Positions 30,857-44,489 of a DNA stretch of 64,000 nucleotides are shown one piece after another. Below the pieces are notes generated by a model. That model was not told the DNA's origin and did no database searches. It saw only the letters and a list, made by a program, of their open reading frames with translations. Source of the DNA: Neocallimastix lanati (nom. inval.) (lineage: Eukaryota; Neocallimastigomycota; Neocallimastigomycetes; Neocallimastigales; Neocallimastigaceae); assembly GCA_016946835.1 (NCBI GenBank), contig JACVTC010000052.1:96001-160000 (forward strand), in the 5' to 3' direction. The position numbers and the translations under genes are program-made. Each line of letters opens with the position of its first letter. Within the stretch, counting starts at the first letter, position 1.

Positions 30857-32520
30857 AAGAAACTAAAATCTATTGATAATCAATAATTTTTTGAAGACAT
30901 TTTAAAAAAAAAAAGGGGGAAAGAAAAATTAAAATAACCTCTTGATACTTTCATTGCTCTTTTATTATATAATGATTATATATATATATAAAGACCGAAA
31001 TTGAAATTATTTAATATAATGAATTTATTATTTTCTTCCTCATTCTCCCACTTTTTTTTTTAATACTTTTTTCCATCTTAAATATATTTTTAAAAACTTT
31101 GGACTAAATCTAAACATTTAATGTTTTGGTGGTTTGTTTGTTTGTTCGTTTGTTCGTTTTTATAAAGCTTTTTAATAGCTTTAATTTTTAATATTAAAAT
31201 ATTTCATCTTGATTGTAATTATATTGTTCACTCTCAGATGTAATTCTACCTCTAGCCTTGATACGTATATACTGGAGATAAAAATCTTTGATGAATATAT
31301 AGTTAAGTTTTGAGGAAATAATAATTAAAAAAAATACTGGAATGAACAAAGAATGGCATATATTTATTTATTTATTAATATATTTATTCATTTATTCAAT
31401 TATTTAATTATTTATTTTATTTTATTTATTTTTATTGTATTTATTTTTATTTTATTTATTTTTATTTAATTTATTTAATATTTTACAATATTTTTATGTT
31501 TTTTTATTCTTTTTTATTCAACAAAAATATTTTGTTTTAAATCAATGCCACAATCACAAAATGAATTTTTTGATTATTAATTATTAATTATATTTAATTT
31601 ATAAATGAAAAAGAAAAAAAAAAATTAAAAATTTATTTTTTATAAAATAAAATTATTCATTGGGGGCATTTATAATTTTTTAACCTATAAAAATAATATT
31701 ATCACTATAATATTATTATTATCATTATTATCTATTTCATATTATTTATATATAATAATAATTTTAATGATACCAATGATAATATTCATTTTCTTTCTTT
31801 TTTTTTTTATTTTTTAATATATATTTGATAACTATTTTTTAATTAATAATAATAAAATTTTAAAAAAATATATATATAAATATTATTATAATAATTACTT
31901 AATAATCTAATAATCATTTAATTAATAGCTTTATATAAGTATATTAGTTTTACTTATTATGGTTACGGTTATTATATTATTATTGTGTTAATAAAGATTT
32001 CATTAATTTTTTTTATTTTTTTTTTTTTTTTAAAGAAAAATAATATCAGGATAAATAAATAAAAATAAAGTTAAATAAAAACCGAAACAAATAATCACTA
32101 TATATAGTAATACAACAATAATAAAATTTTTACCAAAAAAAAAAAATTAAAAAAAAAATAATAATAAAATTAAAATTAAATTATATTTTGGTAATACAAT
32201 AATAATAATAAATAATAATAAATAACAACAAATAATAACAAATAATAACAAATAATAACAAATAAAATTAAGTTCCATACAATTACCAAAAAATTAAAAA
32301 AAAAAAAAAAAAAAAATAAATATATATATATTATAGTAAAACAACATTTTTTTTATAGATTTATATATATATATATCAAATACTCAATAATTGAGCATAA
32401 ATATTATAATAAAAAATCTCTTTTTTAAAGTGACATTCCATAATAATATTTAAAATATATATATATAAATAAATAATTGAAATGTTAAATATAATACTAT
32501 TAATTCCTAATTCTAATAAT
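29860..32520. repeat. Two diverged copies of an AT-rich block, about 1.9 kb apart
   Basis: About 29860-30720 and 31800-32520 share in order: ATATTTCATAACTATTTT, ACTATTATTATTGTGTT, AATCACTATATATGGTAATA, CAATAATAA arrays and TATTAATTCCTAATTTTAAT. The motif GGTAATACAACAATAA (allowing changes) appears at about 30160, 30337, 32107 and 32184, with a weaker copy at 32332. Both copies lie upstream of the minus-strand BspA-like gene. Confidence 0.6.
31190..31362 (-). pseudogene. Orphan exon-like fragment of a membrane protein
   Basis: The minus strand is open to TAA at about 31190 and reads FFLIIISSKLNYIFIKDFYL, then QYIRIKARGRITSESEQYNY and NQDEIF. It follows a TTCATTCCAG sequence that could be a splice acceptor at about 31340. 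A hydrophobic start and a polar tail suggest the last exon of a multi-pass membrane protein. I find no upstream exons on either side, so it is probably a relic. No family is assigned. Confidence 0.4.
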
Positions 32521-32900
32521 ATTAAATATATAATTATAATAGTTCATGTAAAAAATAATAGAATTTAATTATATATTAAATTTTCTTAAGATAATTTTTT
32601 GGTTTTATTAATAGTTATAAAAACTTTATATAAATTTAAATATATTTTAATTATTCTATTTAATTTTATAATATAAATGAAATATTTAATAAATTTCATA
32701 TTATTTTTCCTTTTTTTTTCTTCATTATTATTACTATTATTATTATTATTATTAAACATTATTTAAATATATTTTAATTATTCTATTTAATTTTATAATA
32801 TAAATGAAATATTTAATAAATTTCATATTATTTTTCCTTTTTTTTTCTTCATTATTATTACTATTACTATTATTATTATTAAACATTATTTTATATATAT
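32521..32900. repeat. Tandem duplication of about 125 bp
   Basis: Two near-identical units at 32637-32762 and 32764-32888, each running from TTTAAATATATTTTAATTAT to an (ATT)n tract and TAAACATTATT. There is one A/T difference in the ATT tract. Confidence 0.9.
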
Positions 32901-34370
32901 TTATTTTAATGTTTCATTCTTTTTCATATTTATGCTATTATAAATAATATTAAATTGAATCAACTTATTTTTTTTTTAAAATTATAGAATATTACCCATA
33001 AATTAGATTAATAAAAATTTTTTAAAACAATAATAAATCATATTAATATTATTTAAATTATATATATGTTTTATATATGAAATAATTATGTAATAAATAA
33101 AAAAAAAAAAAGAATTTTAATACATTTATTTTTAATGTAAAATATCTTCATAAATAAATTAATTATTATCTAATATAATTAATATATTAATATTTAAAAA
33201 AAAAAAAAAATTTTTTTTTCTTTAATATATTATTAATATAGATTAATAAAAAAGTCCAAATTAAATAAAATGTTACACTTTCCACTTAAATTAAACAAAA
33301 TAATTGATAAAATAAAATTATAAAATTTCTAATTTAAAAACTTTAATAAATATAATTTAATTTTTATTAAATTAAAAAATAAAGATGAATTAAACTGAAT
33401 TTACACTTTAAATTAATTAGAGAATACAACAGAATACTAAAGTATATAAATTAACTTGAAAGATTAATATAAATTTTAATTAAATAAAAGCTACTTGCCA
33501 TCCATTTTAACCATTTTATGTGATATAAAACAAAAATAAAAACTTTAATTAATATAAAGATTTATTATTAAACATCCTCTTCAAATACATATTAATAAAT
33601 TTATTTATATATTTATAATGAGAAATTAAATATTAAAATAAAATTGTGACGTATTATTTACTGCTTAAAATTATAAAATACGATATATTTTTATAATAGC
33701 ATAAAATTCTGTTTAAATTATTTTAATTTTATATTTTAATATTATTCTAATTTTTATATTAAATAAAATTTATATATTTTATTAATATTATGAAAGGAAC
33801 TCTATAAAATATATACTTTATTATATAATATTATATTTTTAAATATTCTCATTGATTTTATAGTTCTTAATTATTATATAAATTATTATTATTTTTATTT
33901 GGTTTTTTAAAAATTAATTATTTTGCGAAATAAGCAAATAAATTTAATAAATAAATATAATTGATGGTAATTTTAAAGATCTATTCCCAAAAGATTGGTA
34001 CAAAACACAAATAAAAACTTTAATTAATATGAAGATTTATTATTGTTATCTATACATAAATTTATTAAATATTTGTTTTATGAGAAACTATGTATAAAAA
34101 TAAAATTGTGACATATAATAATTAATATAAAAAATCTACTATTATTGTTACAAATACTCAAATTTTAATAATGTTTAGATTTTGTGAAACTTGGTATTAA
34201 AATATAATTATAACATAAAATTATAATTATTTATTTTAAAATATTATCAAACATAATATATTTTTATAATATCATAAAATTATATTAAATAATTAAATTT
34301 TTATATTCTAATATTACCATCATAATTATTATACGAACTAAATTTTTTTTTACATTATTAATAATTTAAA
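32901..34370. other. AT-rich DNA with diverged internal repeats
   Basis: About 33525-33660 and 34007-34115 share AAAAACTTTAATTAATAT, AGATTTATTATT and AAAATAAAATTGTGAC. No coding signal is visible. Confidence 0.55.
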
Positions 34371-34436
34371 ATGGAGCTCTTTAAATTCTCCAAAAGATAT
34401 GAGTTATTTTATAATTTTCTGTATTATTATTATATA

Positions 34437-34636
<200 letters not shown>

Positions 34637-34777
34637 ATTTATATTATTATCTTATAAACAAAATATATATATATATTTTAAAATCTATATACCTAATTTA
34701 AAAATTTTATTATTGTTTGGAAAGATAATATTGATGTTACACAAAGCATTGATCTATGTTATGATAAATTAAAAAAA

Positions 34778-35483
34778 CGAATCTAGTGCTTTTTCGAAAT
34801 CGTTCATTTTATAATGCGGCGTATATAGTATGTGGCTTGATTTTTTTAATAATTAAATAAATAATAAATATTCTTTTTTTTTATATATAATTTATTAATA
34901 TTCAATTATAAAAGTAATTTTTCATAAAAAAAAATATTATTTTATAATTCTTTTTTAATAGAATATATTATTATTTCTTTTGAAATAATAATTATTTATA
35001 TATTTATTTATGATTGTATAGAATATCTTAAAATGTATGGCTTTATTTTAAAATTATTACATGCCACATTTCGAAATGCAAGATCCCCAAAAAAACATGT
35101 ATTTTTAGGATTAGGATTTAATCATTTAATATTCATAGATTTCATTATGTGGCGCATTTTTTTTAAATAAAGCCATACATTTTTAAGATATTCTATACAA
35201 TCATAAATAAATACATAAATAATTATTATTTTAAAAAAATATATATATATATTTTCAATTAAATATATTATTAAATAATTATTTCAAAAGAAATAATAAT
35301 ATATTCTATTAAAAAAGAATTATAAAAAATTATTTTTTGATAAAAAATTATTTTTACAATTGAATATTAATAAATTATATATAAAAAAAAGAATATTTAT
35401 TATTTATTTAATTATTAAAAATAAGCCACATAATAAAATACATCACATTACGAAAGTTCATGATTGAAAATGCACTAGATTCG
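34778..35483. mobile_element. Foldback element with inverted repeats of about 300 bp
   Basis: The ends are CGAATCTAGTGC (34778-34789) and its exact complement GCACTAGATTCG (35472-35483). Inside, TATGTGGCTT, TTAATAATTAAATAAATAA, AATTATATATAAAAAAAAG and GATTGTATAGAATATCTTAA are mirrored throughout. A unique centre of about 90 bp (35062-35150) contains ATTTCGAAATGCAAGATCCCC, akin to the terminal motif of the other foldback elements. No coding sequence. Flanks do not show a clear target duplication. Confidence 0.85.
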
Positions 35484-35745
35484 AAATATTATCTCAACAT
35501 ATATAAAATATGTCAAATAATATAATACATTTAGTATTAAAATATTAGATAAATAATTTCTAGTACAAATAACCTCATGGAAAAACGAAAAGCACTTACT
35601 TCATAATTATTAATATTTTTTTTGTTATAAAAAATATATATATTTTTTAATTTCAAAATTTAAAGTTTATACATTGTTTAAAGTAAAGTATGAATGTATA
35701 TCACTTCGCAAATGTGCATTTGCGTATATTTAATGAAATTTCTCA

Positions 35746-35868
35746 GGACATAGGGTTAATATGTTCTGAATTTATCTCCATTAGAACCTCCTGACATAAC
35801 AATTTTTGAAGAAATTCCAGAGGAATCAGAATATGATAAAACAGAAAATGGTGATACTTTATATAAAT
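35746..35868 (+). pseudogene. Short coding-like remnant
   Basis: A plus-strand frame reads YVLNLSPLEPPDITIFEEIP, then EESEYDKTENGDTLYK and TAA. Composition is coding-like and acidic, unlike the flanks. There is no start codon and no recognisable family. It could be the last exon of a lost gene. Confidence 0.35.
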
Positions 35869-36585
35869 AAAGAAGAAAATTTAATTTTTATTCTATGCAA
35901 TTATTATAAAGTTGAATTGTGGTACGTTTGTTTAATTCATTTAAATAATATAAAATACTAATTTTTTATAAATTAGCGTTTTTCTAATCTTTTTTTAAAT
36001 AAGATTATAATTTTAAAAGATATTATTTTTCGGTTTTTTTTTTTTTTTTATAAATTAAATTATAATTAAAACTGTTACATTTGATGATAGTTATTTTTTT
36101 ATTAATATTAATATCAATATTATATTATATTATATAGAATATCAATATTTTATATAGTTTATTGTTTTTTATTATTAATATTAATATTACAATATTATAT
36201 AGTTTTTTCATTATTAATTTCAATATCAATATTATATAGCTTTTTTATCATTAATATTAATATCAATATTATACAGTTTTTTTATTTTATTAAAATTTTA
36301 ATAATAAAATAAAACTTAAAAAAATTAATAGAAGTTAAGATTAAATATAAAAGAGTAATAATAAATCATTTTTAACATATTTATTTTTTTTTTATTATTA
36401 AAAATATTAAATTTAAAATTTATTTAATATTTTTTATTTGTTTATTTATTTTATTTATTTATATGTTTATTTTTAAATAACATTTTAAGCCACATTTACG
36501 AAACGCACACCTCCTTAATGTATTATTTTAATTTTCTTTTATTAATAATAAATTTAATTTAAATTTAATTTTTACAAAATATAAT
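35869..36585. other. AT-rich noncoding DNA
   Basis: Contains four or five loose copies of ATTAATATCAATATTATA (36090-36280). A short GCCACATTTACGAAACGCAC at 36485 resembles foldback-element ends. No gene. Confidence 0.55.
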
Positions 36586-37159
36586 AATTAAATTATTAGA
36601 AAAATATTCTAACCTCTAACATAACCTTAATCTTTGATTATGGAAATTTTATTACTTGAAGAAAAAATATGTATACGTAATAATTTTAGGGTGTGGGGCA
36701 TTTCGCCAGGTTGCATTTCGCCATTTTTTTTGAAAGCATGTGGCGTATTAAAAAAATGTGGCATTTCGCCAAATTGCATTTCGCCAAGTTGCATTTCGCC
36801 AAATTGAGAATTATTAAATAAATAAATAAATCAATAAATAAAATTAATTATCATTAATATCGCATAAAAACAATTTTAAAAAAATATATATTTTGAATTA
36901 ATATTTATTTATTTATTCATTTATTTATATCAATACTCTACTTGTCGAAATGCAACCTGGCGAAAAGCAACTTGGGGAATTGCAACATTTTAATACTACG
37001 CCACTTGGCGAAATGCAACCTGGCGAAATGCAATTTGGGGAAATGCAACTCTCCCAATTAAATTATTAGAAAAATATTCTAACCTCTAACATAACCTTAA
37101 TCTTTGATTATGGAAATTTTATTACTTGAAGAAAAAAAATATGTATACGTAATAATTTT
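36586..37159. mobile_element. GCATTTCGCC-array element flanked by 102-bp direct repeats
   Basis: The core, 36688-37055, begins GGGTGTGGGGCATTTCGCC and ends GGGGAAATGCAACTCTCCC. Near the left end TTGCATTTCGCCA(A/G)G repeats five times at roughly 15-bp intervals (36690-36805). Near the right end the inverse GGCGAAATGCAAC(C/T)TG repeats about six times (36950-37050). The segments immediately outside, 36586-36687 and 37056-37159, are almost identical to each other (AACCTCTAACATAACCTTAA, ATGTATACGTAATAATTTT). The core is noncoding. Confidence 0.85.
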
Positions 37160-38290
37160 TAAACTATTTAATTATCATAATGTTTATTATTAAATAATTA
37201 TAAAATTTAATTATTAATATATATATATATATAATTTGTTAAACAAGCAAATATATAAAATTTTATTATTTGTAAAAAAAAAAAAAATTAAATTTTAAAA
37301 TGACAGTTCAAATTTATAATTAATTTTTTGTAATGTTAATTCATTTTGAGTTTAGTTTTAAATTAACTTGTGTAAAAATAAATTATTAAATATATAATTA
37401 TTAATATTAATATAATTAAAATAACAACTAAATAATAAATGAAACTTGTATATAAGTAGTAAGCAAATTAAACAAATTTTAGTATTTTATCAGTTAATAA
37501 AATTAATTTTTTATGAAATTTAAAGATTTCTGTGAGTCAAACCAGATTGGTTTTATCCATAGTCATCAACGGAGAGAATACAATCAATAAATTTCAACAG
37601 AGGTTTGACAAAATTTGTATTAATCGACATTCACGACCAATTTATATTTACGAAGTAATATAAACAATTTTTTTCTAATATCTCTTTAAATTGTTGTAAT
37701 AACCAAGAAAGGTTTTAATTTTAAAAAAAAAAAAAAAATTTTTTTTTTTATTTGAACCATGAATTGATTTTAAAAAGTATATCCAAGAAAGGTAGAGAAT
37801 ATGTTTCTTTTTTTTTTTATAACTTTCATTTAGATAATCCTTGATCCACATACATTCGCTACTTTTTCATTTTTCTAATTCAAATTTAAAGTTTCATTCT
37901 TTTGGAGAACCGGGTTGATTAGATTTTTTTATAGGAGAATTTTTTCATTATTGTTTTTAGTAATATCATCGTCCTAAACCATTTTTGAAAGAAAATAATT
38001 TAATAATTACTAAATTCAAATTTTATTACTTAAAAAATAAAAATAAAAAATAAAAAAAAAAAAAAAAAAATTATACGTAAAATTTTCTAATATTGAATAA
38101 ACCACAGAATTGATATTAATGAATTACTATATTAATAAATTGGTATTTATTTAATAATTCAATAAGTTGATTAATTATATAGAGACATATTTTATAAAAT
38201 TAATTATGACAAATTAAATAACTAATTTTTTAAAATCATATATATAAATAAATATATTTATATTTAAATATTTAATTAAATTATTATATT
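37160..38290. other. AT-rich DNA with possible reverse-transcriptase crumbs
   Basis: At 37530-37600 a plus frame reads FCESNQIGFIHSHQRREYNQ, which loosely resembles the NQ-GFI-GRQ block before the catalytic region of LINE reverse transcriptases. It is short and followed by stops. Scattered G+C-richer pieces at 37780-37960 are unrecognised. Confidence 0.35.
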
Positions 38291-39800
38291 ATAAATGAAA
38301 GAAAAAAAATAAATGCTGAAATAAGTGAAACTAATCGAGGAAAAAAACAAATTATTATTAACAAAAAAAAATATAAATTTAATTTTTTAAAGATAATTCT
38401 TGAGGATATTTAGGGTTTATAATTACGTCAAGTTTATGATGGAGTTACCAGCACTTCATTATTCTGAATTAAATTTTTTAATATGAATACATAATGACTT
38501 ATGCATTGACTATATTATATTATGTTAAGTTTTATTACATTTGAAGCTTGATTTTCATATATATCACATATTCTAATAATAATAATGAATAAATATATAT
38601 TAAATTGAATAAATAATATATAAATAATTCGCAATAAAAAGTATAAATTAGAATATAATTACAAAGAAACTCAGAGAATTTGAATAAGAATAATAAACTT
38701 CATTTTGTAATATTTTGAATTTAAATGTATATGTGAAAAATATGTGAAATCTTTTTCAAATATATTGAAACAAGTTATAAAATATAGTAATTTATTATCG
38801 TAAAACTAAACAGTAGTCAAATTATATAATAAATGATGTGAATAACCAAAGAGCTGTTAGAATACCAATTTAAATGACATTAAACTAGAGATTTACAATT
38901 AATAATATAGTTGATTGATGTAAAACCTAATGAGTATTCCAATCTATAACATAAAAACTTTCTAATATTACTCAATAATTAAAGGTTTAAAAGTTTTATT
39001 TACATAAAATGCAATATTAAAGATTAAAAAATTTTATCCATATAAACAAAATTATATTTTAAAATATTAAATCTATAATTATTATTAGTAAATAATTTGT
39101 AAATAATTAATAAAGTATAATCATTATTGGTAAATATAAAATAAAATATACATATTCACCAAAAAAAACCATATTATTCTTTAAGAATAACTAGGTTTAG
39201 GGAATGAATGATAAAATATGTGAAATATATGTGAAATTAGGCATATTTTAAAGATATAAAAATATGTAATTTGTACTAAAAATAAATATATATTAGTTAA
39301 CTCTTTATCATGAAGTAGTTTAATAAATTTTTCATAATTATAAAGTCAAAAGTACTGACTATTAATAATAATAATTCTAATAAATTTGTAGATTTACATA
39401 TGATATATTCATTTATATATAAATTTAATATATTTTGATTAATAAAATTATTGAATACAAAATGTTAGTATAAAATAGAGAATAGATTTAAAAATTTTTA
39501 AGAAGGGAAGCTCTCGAAAACAATAATATTTGTGAGTTAGAGAAATTAAGACTTTAAATATTATTCGAAAGACACTTTAGATTTACTATTTTTTTTTTTA
39601 TATTATGAAATGAATGAATTATAATAATACAATTAATAAATAAATAAATAAATTTATATTAATTATGAACATTGAATTATTATAAAATATCAATATTTAT
39701 TAGAATATATTATTTTGTATATTTTTCCCTTAATATTCACATCCGAAAATGAAAAGATACTTTCAACTATCATATTAATTTAGGATTCCTTATAATGATT
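38291..39800. other. AT-rich DNA, no gene recognised
   Basis: 38295-38400 repeats part of 20210-20335. A G+C-richer piece at 38395-38470 looks like a coding crumb. Elsewhere only A/T-rich sequence with short diverged repeats is seen (for example ATGTGAAATATATGTGAAAT near 39220). Confidence 0.5.
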
Positions 39801-39828
39801 ATTTAATAAATAATGCTGCTTTTCTTTA

Positions 39829-39937
39829 ATATATTATTATTTGTTTAATAATTAGACTTGTTTATAGTTAATAATAATTAATATATTATTATTTGTTTAA
39901 TAATTAGACTTGTTTATAGTTAATAATAATTAACTAT
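39829..39937. repeat. Tandem duplication, 54-bp unit
   Basis: TATTATTATTTGTTTAATAA, TTAGACTTGTTTATAGTTAA and TAATAATTAA occur twice in direct succession with essentially no change. Confidence 0.9.
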
Positions 39938-40267
39938 ATAATAATAATATATATAATATCTGATCATTATTATTACTGTTGATTATTACAAATTTAATAT
40001 TTAGACCTTTGTTTTCTTTTATTATTTAGTTAATAATTATTTAATATATTTATATATTGATTTTTATAAGTAATAATAATATTTATTTTATATCATTTTA
40101 TTTTCATATCCAATTTGATTTTATTTTAATATTTTATTTTATGAATATCCTAAGGTTACACAATTAATAATTTAAAAATTTAATCTCTTCTTTTTTTTTT
40201 ATATATATATATAATTTTAAAAATTCTTTTTCCTTTTCTTCCTATTTTTAATATATTACAATTTAAT

Positions 40268-40876
40268 TATAAATATTATTTTTATTTAAATAAAATAAAT
40301 AATAATTAAATAGAATTAAGTAATAATTATTTATTTAATTAATTATAATTAAATAATTAAAGGTTTAACATTTATTTATTATTATTATTTTTTTAATTTA
40401 TTATATAATTACTTTTATGAGCTTTAAAAGAGTTTGATTTTCAATAAATTTTTATTTTATTTTTTATTTTTTTTTTTTAATTATAATTATCATATGAATT
40501 TATTTTTTAATTATATAATATTCTTTTGAATATTCTTTAAATTATATCATTTAATTAAATATGTTATTTATTTTCTTTTAATTATTATTATATTAAATAT
40601 ACTTTTTGATAAGTAAAATTATTTATTTAAAGAAATAAATATAATACAGGTATAAAGTAATAGTGGTAATAATAATATTTAATGAATAATAATTATAAAG
40701 TAAAAAAAAATTACATAATAGATAAAATATTGAAACTAAAGGATATTAAAAAAAAAGTTTTAGTTTTTTTATTTTTTTTTCTATCTTAAATAATATATAC
40801 ATAATAATATAATATTTATGAATTGCTATATGTCTTTTATAAATATATTAAATATATTATAAAATCTATATTATAT

Positions 40877-40914
<38 letters not shown>

Positions 40915-41690
40915 AGTCAAAAATTTTTTTTTTAGTTTTCCATCATTCTATTGGATATAAAAGTTTATTTAATAGATTAAATAAAAAAAAATTTTTTTTT
41001 TCAGTGTAAAACAAATTAAAAATTTAATTAAATAAAAAATTATAAAGAAAAATGAAATAACTAAAAAAATTTAATTTTTATAAAATAAAAATATAAATAA
41101 AATAAAAATATAAATAAAATAAAAATATAAATAAAATAAAAATATAAATAAAATAAAAATATAAATAAAATAAAAATATAAAACAAAGTTTAATAGGAAA
41201 TTATATATAATTCAGTTTATTAAAATATTATTCTATAATTTATAAATAATAAATAAATAATAAATAATGAATAATAATAAAAAGGCAAAAATTATAACGC
41301 CCCTTCTTCAGTGACTATTCATATATCAATTTTTATATATTTGAATAAAAAAAAATAAATAAATAAAATTAAAGTAGAAAACAAAGTTTATAAACCGAAA
41401 TGCTATAATTATAACAGTAAAAAAGAAAAATGAAAGATAAAAGAATAATTAATAATATAAATAATATAAACCAAAAAAAAAAAAAATAAAAAATAAAAAA
41501 TAAAAATTTATTGAAAATCAAACTCTTTTAAAGCTCATAAAAGTAATTATATAATAAATTAAAAAAATAATAATAATAAATAAATGTTAAACCTTTAATT
41601 ATTTAATTATAATTAATTAAATAAATAATTATTACTTAATTCTATTTAATTATTATTTATTTTATTTAAATAAAAATAATATTTTGCAAT
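40268..41690. repeat. Large inverted repeat, arms of about 210 bp, 1-kb spacer
   Basis: The left arm 40268-40478 contains TAAATAGAATTAAGTAATAA, ATTAAAGGTTTAACATTTAT and GAGCTTTAAAAGAGTTTGAT. The right arm 41472-41688 is its near-perfect complement (ATCAAACTCTTTTAAAGCTC, ATAAATGTTAAACCTTTAAT). The spacer holds a 34-A run (40880-40911), the tandem array at 41083-41182 and a small G+C-rich spot (41298-41318, ATAACGCCCCTTCTTCAG). No coding sequence. Probably a foldback element or inverted duplication. Confidence 0.85.
41083..41182. repeat. 17-bp tandem array, about six copies
   Basis: AAATAAAATAAAAATAT repeated head to tail inside the spacer of the large inverted repeat. Confidence 0.9.
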
Positions 41691-42606
41691 TTCGTTTTTT
41701 TCTTTTTTCTTTAAAAAAAAAAAAAAAAAAAAAAAGTTTTATATTTTCTGTGACACAATCTGATTATGTTATTTTGAACGAATTAAAATTTAGTTTTATA
41801 ATCCAATAGGATTTTCGTACTACTTTGAATCTACTAAATATTTATCTTTTTATCTTTCTAATAAATAAATAAATAAATTAATATTGCTATTGATTTAATT
41901 ATTTAAATTCATTATAAATTATAGTGGATGTTAAAATATAATAAATTTTAAAAATTTTATTAGTATATAATATATTATTTTTTATTATACATTTTTATAT
42001 TAATCTTTAAATATTTTGAATAATAAATTATTTATTATTTATTTTATAATTTTATATTTTTTTATTATTTGTATTATTAATTATTATATATAGATTTAAT
42101 ACAAAGTATAATAGTTTAAATCAATATTAATTCATATATTGAAATATTTTTATTTATTATGATAAAATATAAAATATAATTACAATTCTCATAATAAAAT
42201 TATAATAAAATTATGAATGAAAATAGACTATTAATTACTTAATTAAATATTATATAAAATTGAAGTAAAATACGTTGTAAAACATAATATAAAATATAAA
42301 ATAAAAAAATTATAAAAAATTAATCGATATATGATATATAATTCAAATGTGTCCTATTTTATTTTTTTTTATTTAATAATGTAATCTAAAATATAAAAAT
42401 AAATTTAAAAAAAAATAAATAAAAAGTATAGTAAAATAGAAAATAAAATATAATATAAAAAAAATAAGAAAATATAATATAAGGTAATATAAAATACGAT
42501 AAAAATAAAAAAAAAAGTAATATAAAAGATAAAGATATTGAGAAATAAAACATAAAAATTTAGTCAATATCATATTATTATGAACTCTAATTTTTAAAAA
42601 AAAATA

Positions 42607-42700
42607 AAATTTATCATATAAAATTTAACAATAGAATAAATATTAATATATAAATTTATCATATAAAATTTAACACTAGAATAAATATTAATATATAAAC
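42607..42700. repeat. 46-bp tandem duplication
   Basis: ATTTATCATATAAAATTTAA followed by CAATAGAATAAATATTAATA is repeated once, with a single base change (CAATAG to CACTAG). Short GAATAAATAATTG repeats follow at 42765-42810. Confidence 0.85.
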
Positions 42701-44480
42701 TTTAATATAAAAAATATAATTTTAAAAATGACATAAATAATAAATAAATAAATAAATAAATAATTGAATAAATAATTGAATAAATAATTGGATAAATAAT
42801 TGAATAATAATGAATGAAAAATAATTAAATAATTAATAATAATTAATAAATAAAAGGAATTAATTTAAAATAATTAAAAATAGTAATTTCATGTAAGATA
42901 TATGATAAATAATAATTGATTGTTCAAAAAAATTAACAAAATTTCTTATATAATAAAATTTAGTATTAATAAATATTAATTAAAAAATTTAAAATAAAAA
43001 TAAGCAACTAAAAATATTAAAATATTAAAATAAAAAAGAAAAAAAAAAATTAAAGGTGAGAATTTTTAACTCCAATGAAGAAAATTAAATATAAATCTTT
43101 TATTATATATATTTTAATTATTTTTTTGCCTACAATGTATTTTTTATTTATTTTGAGAAAGTAATATTGGCTATTATCTATGAAAGGCAAAAAAAAAAAA
43201 GGAAAAAAGAAAAAGAAAAAGTTTAAAAAAAAAAAAAAAAAAAAAATCAGGGTAAAGCATCAAAATCTAAAAGATTTTATTTTTTAATTTTTATTTTTAT
43301 TTTTTCTATTTTTTTTTTTTTTTTTTTTTTTTTTAGTAATAATCAAAAATTTTTAATTAAATCTATTTATTACTGAAAATAATATATAAATTAAATTAAT
43401 AATATATGATATTATATATTATATAACAAATAATATAACAAATAATATATAAAATAATAAATAATATATTAATTATAATATATTAATAATAATATATTTA
43501 TAATATAATGTATTGTATTATACATTATAATGTTAAATTTTATTATCTTGAGTCATATAGAGTAGAATATATATTACAATTTAATTTCATTGATGAAAAC
43601 CTAATATTAAAATGTATTGAATTAAAGTAAATTGAATTGAATTGAATAGAACTAAATATTATTATATATATATGAATTCTTTATATTCATTTATATATAT
43701 ACAGATATATATAAATATATATTTATAATTATAATTATTTTTAGATGATCTAAAAGTAATTATATATATATATATAGATGAGATTTTAGTTGAACTAATA
43801 GATTTCAATTATAATATATACTATAATCTTTATTGGTGTTATTACATAAAAAGATCTTTTTTTATCAATCTACTTTCTGATTTTGGAGGTTTATAATATT
43901 GATGTTGTTAAATAAAATAAAATGAAATGAAATAAATAGTTAAAATATAAATATACAGTACAGATTGAATAAAATAAAATAAATATTAAAATAATATTAT
44001 AAAATAAAATAAAAATGAAATAATAATATAAAAGAATTATAAAATATTATTAAAATGAAAGTGATTAATATTTGATAATTAAAAGTGGATATTAAAAAAA
44101 AAAAAAAGGATTGAGATGAATATAATTTTTTTTATTAAAAAGTTTTTTTATAGGCTTTTAACTACCTTATTAAAAAAAAAAAAAGTTTCTCAACATTTTT
44201 GTTGTTGTACAAAATATGATTTTATTTAAGAGTAGGCAATTTTTTTAAAAAAGAAAAGTTAAATATGATAAAATAATTAATTCTAATAGATTAATTATTT
44301 ATTTGTCGATTTTATTATTTCCTCTTTGTTAAAATATATAATTATTTAAACAGCAACAACAATAAAGAAAAAAAAGAAAAAAAAAATTTATTTTTATCTT
44401 TATGGAGTTATAAATGTATATTAGTATTGTTTTGTCTTAATATTTTTTTGTAATTAAAAAAACAAAAATATTAATGAAAA
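42701..44480. other. AT-rich noncoding DNA
   Basis: Homopolymers, (TA)n tracts and short repeats. A T run is at 43312-43334. No gene seen. Confidence 0.65.
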
Positions 44481-44489
44481 AATATATTA

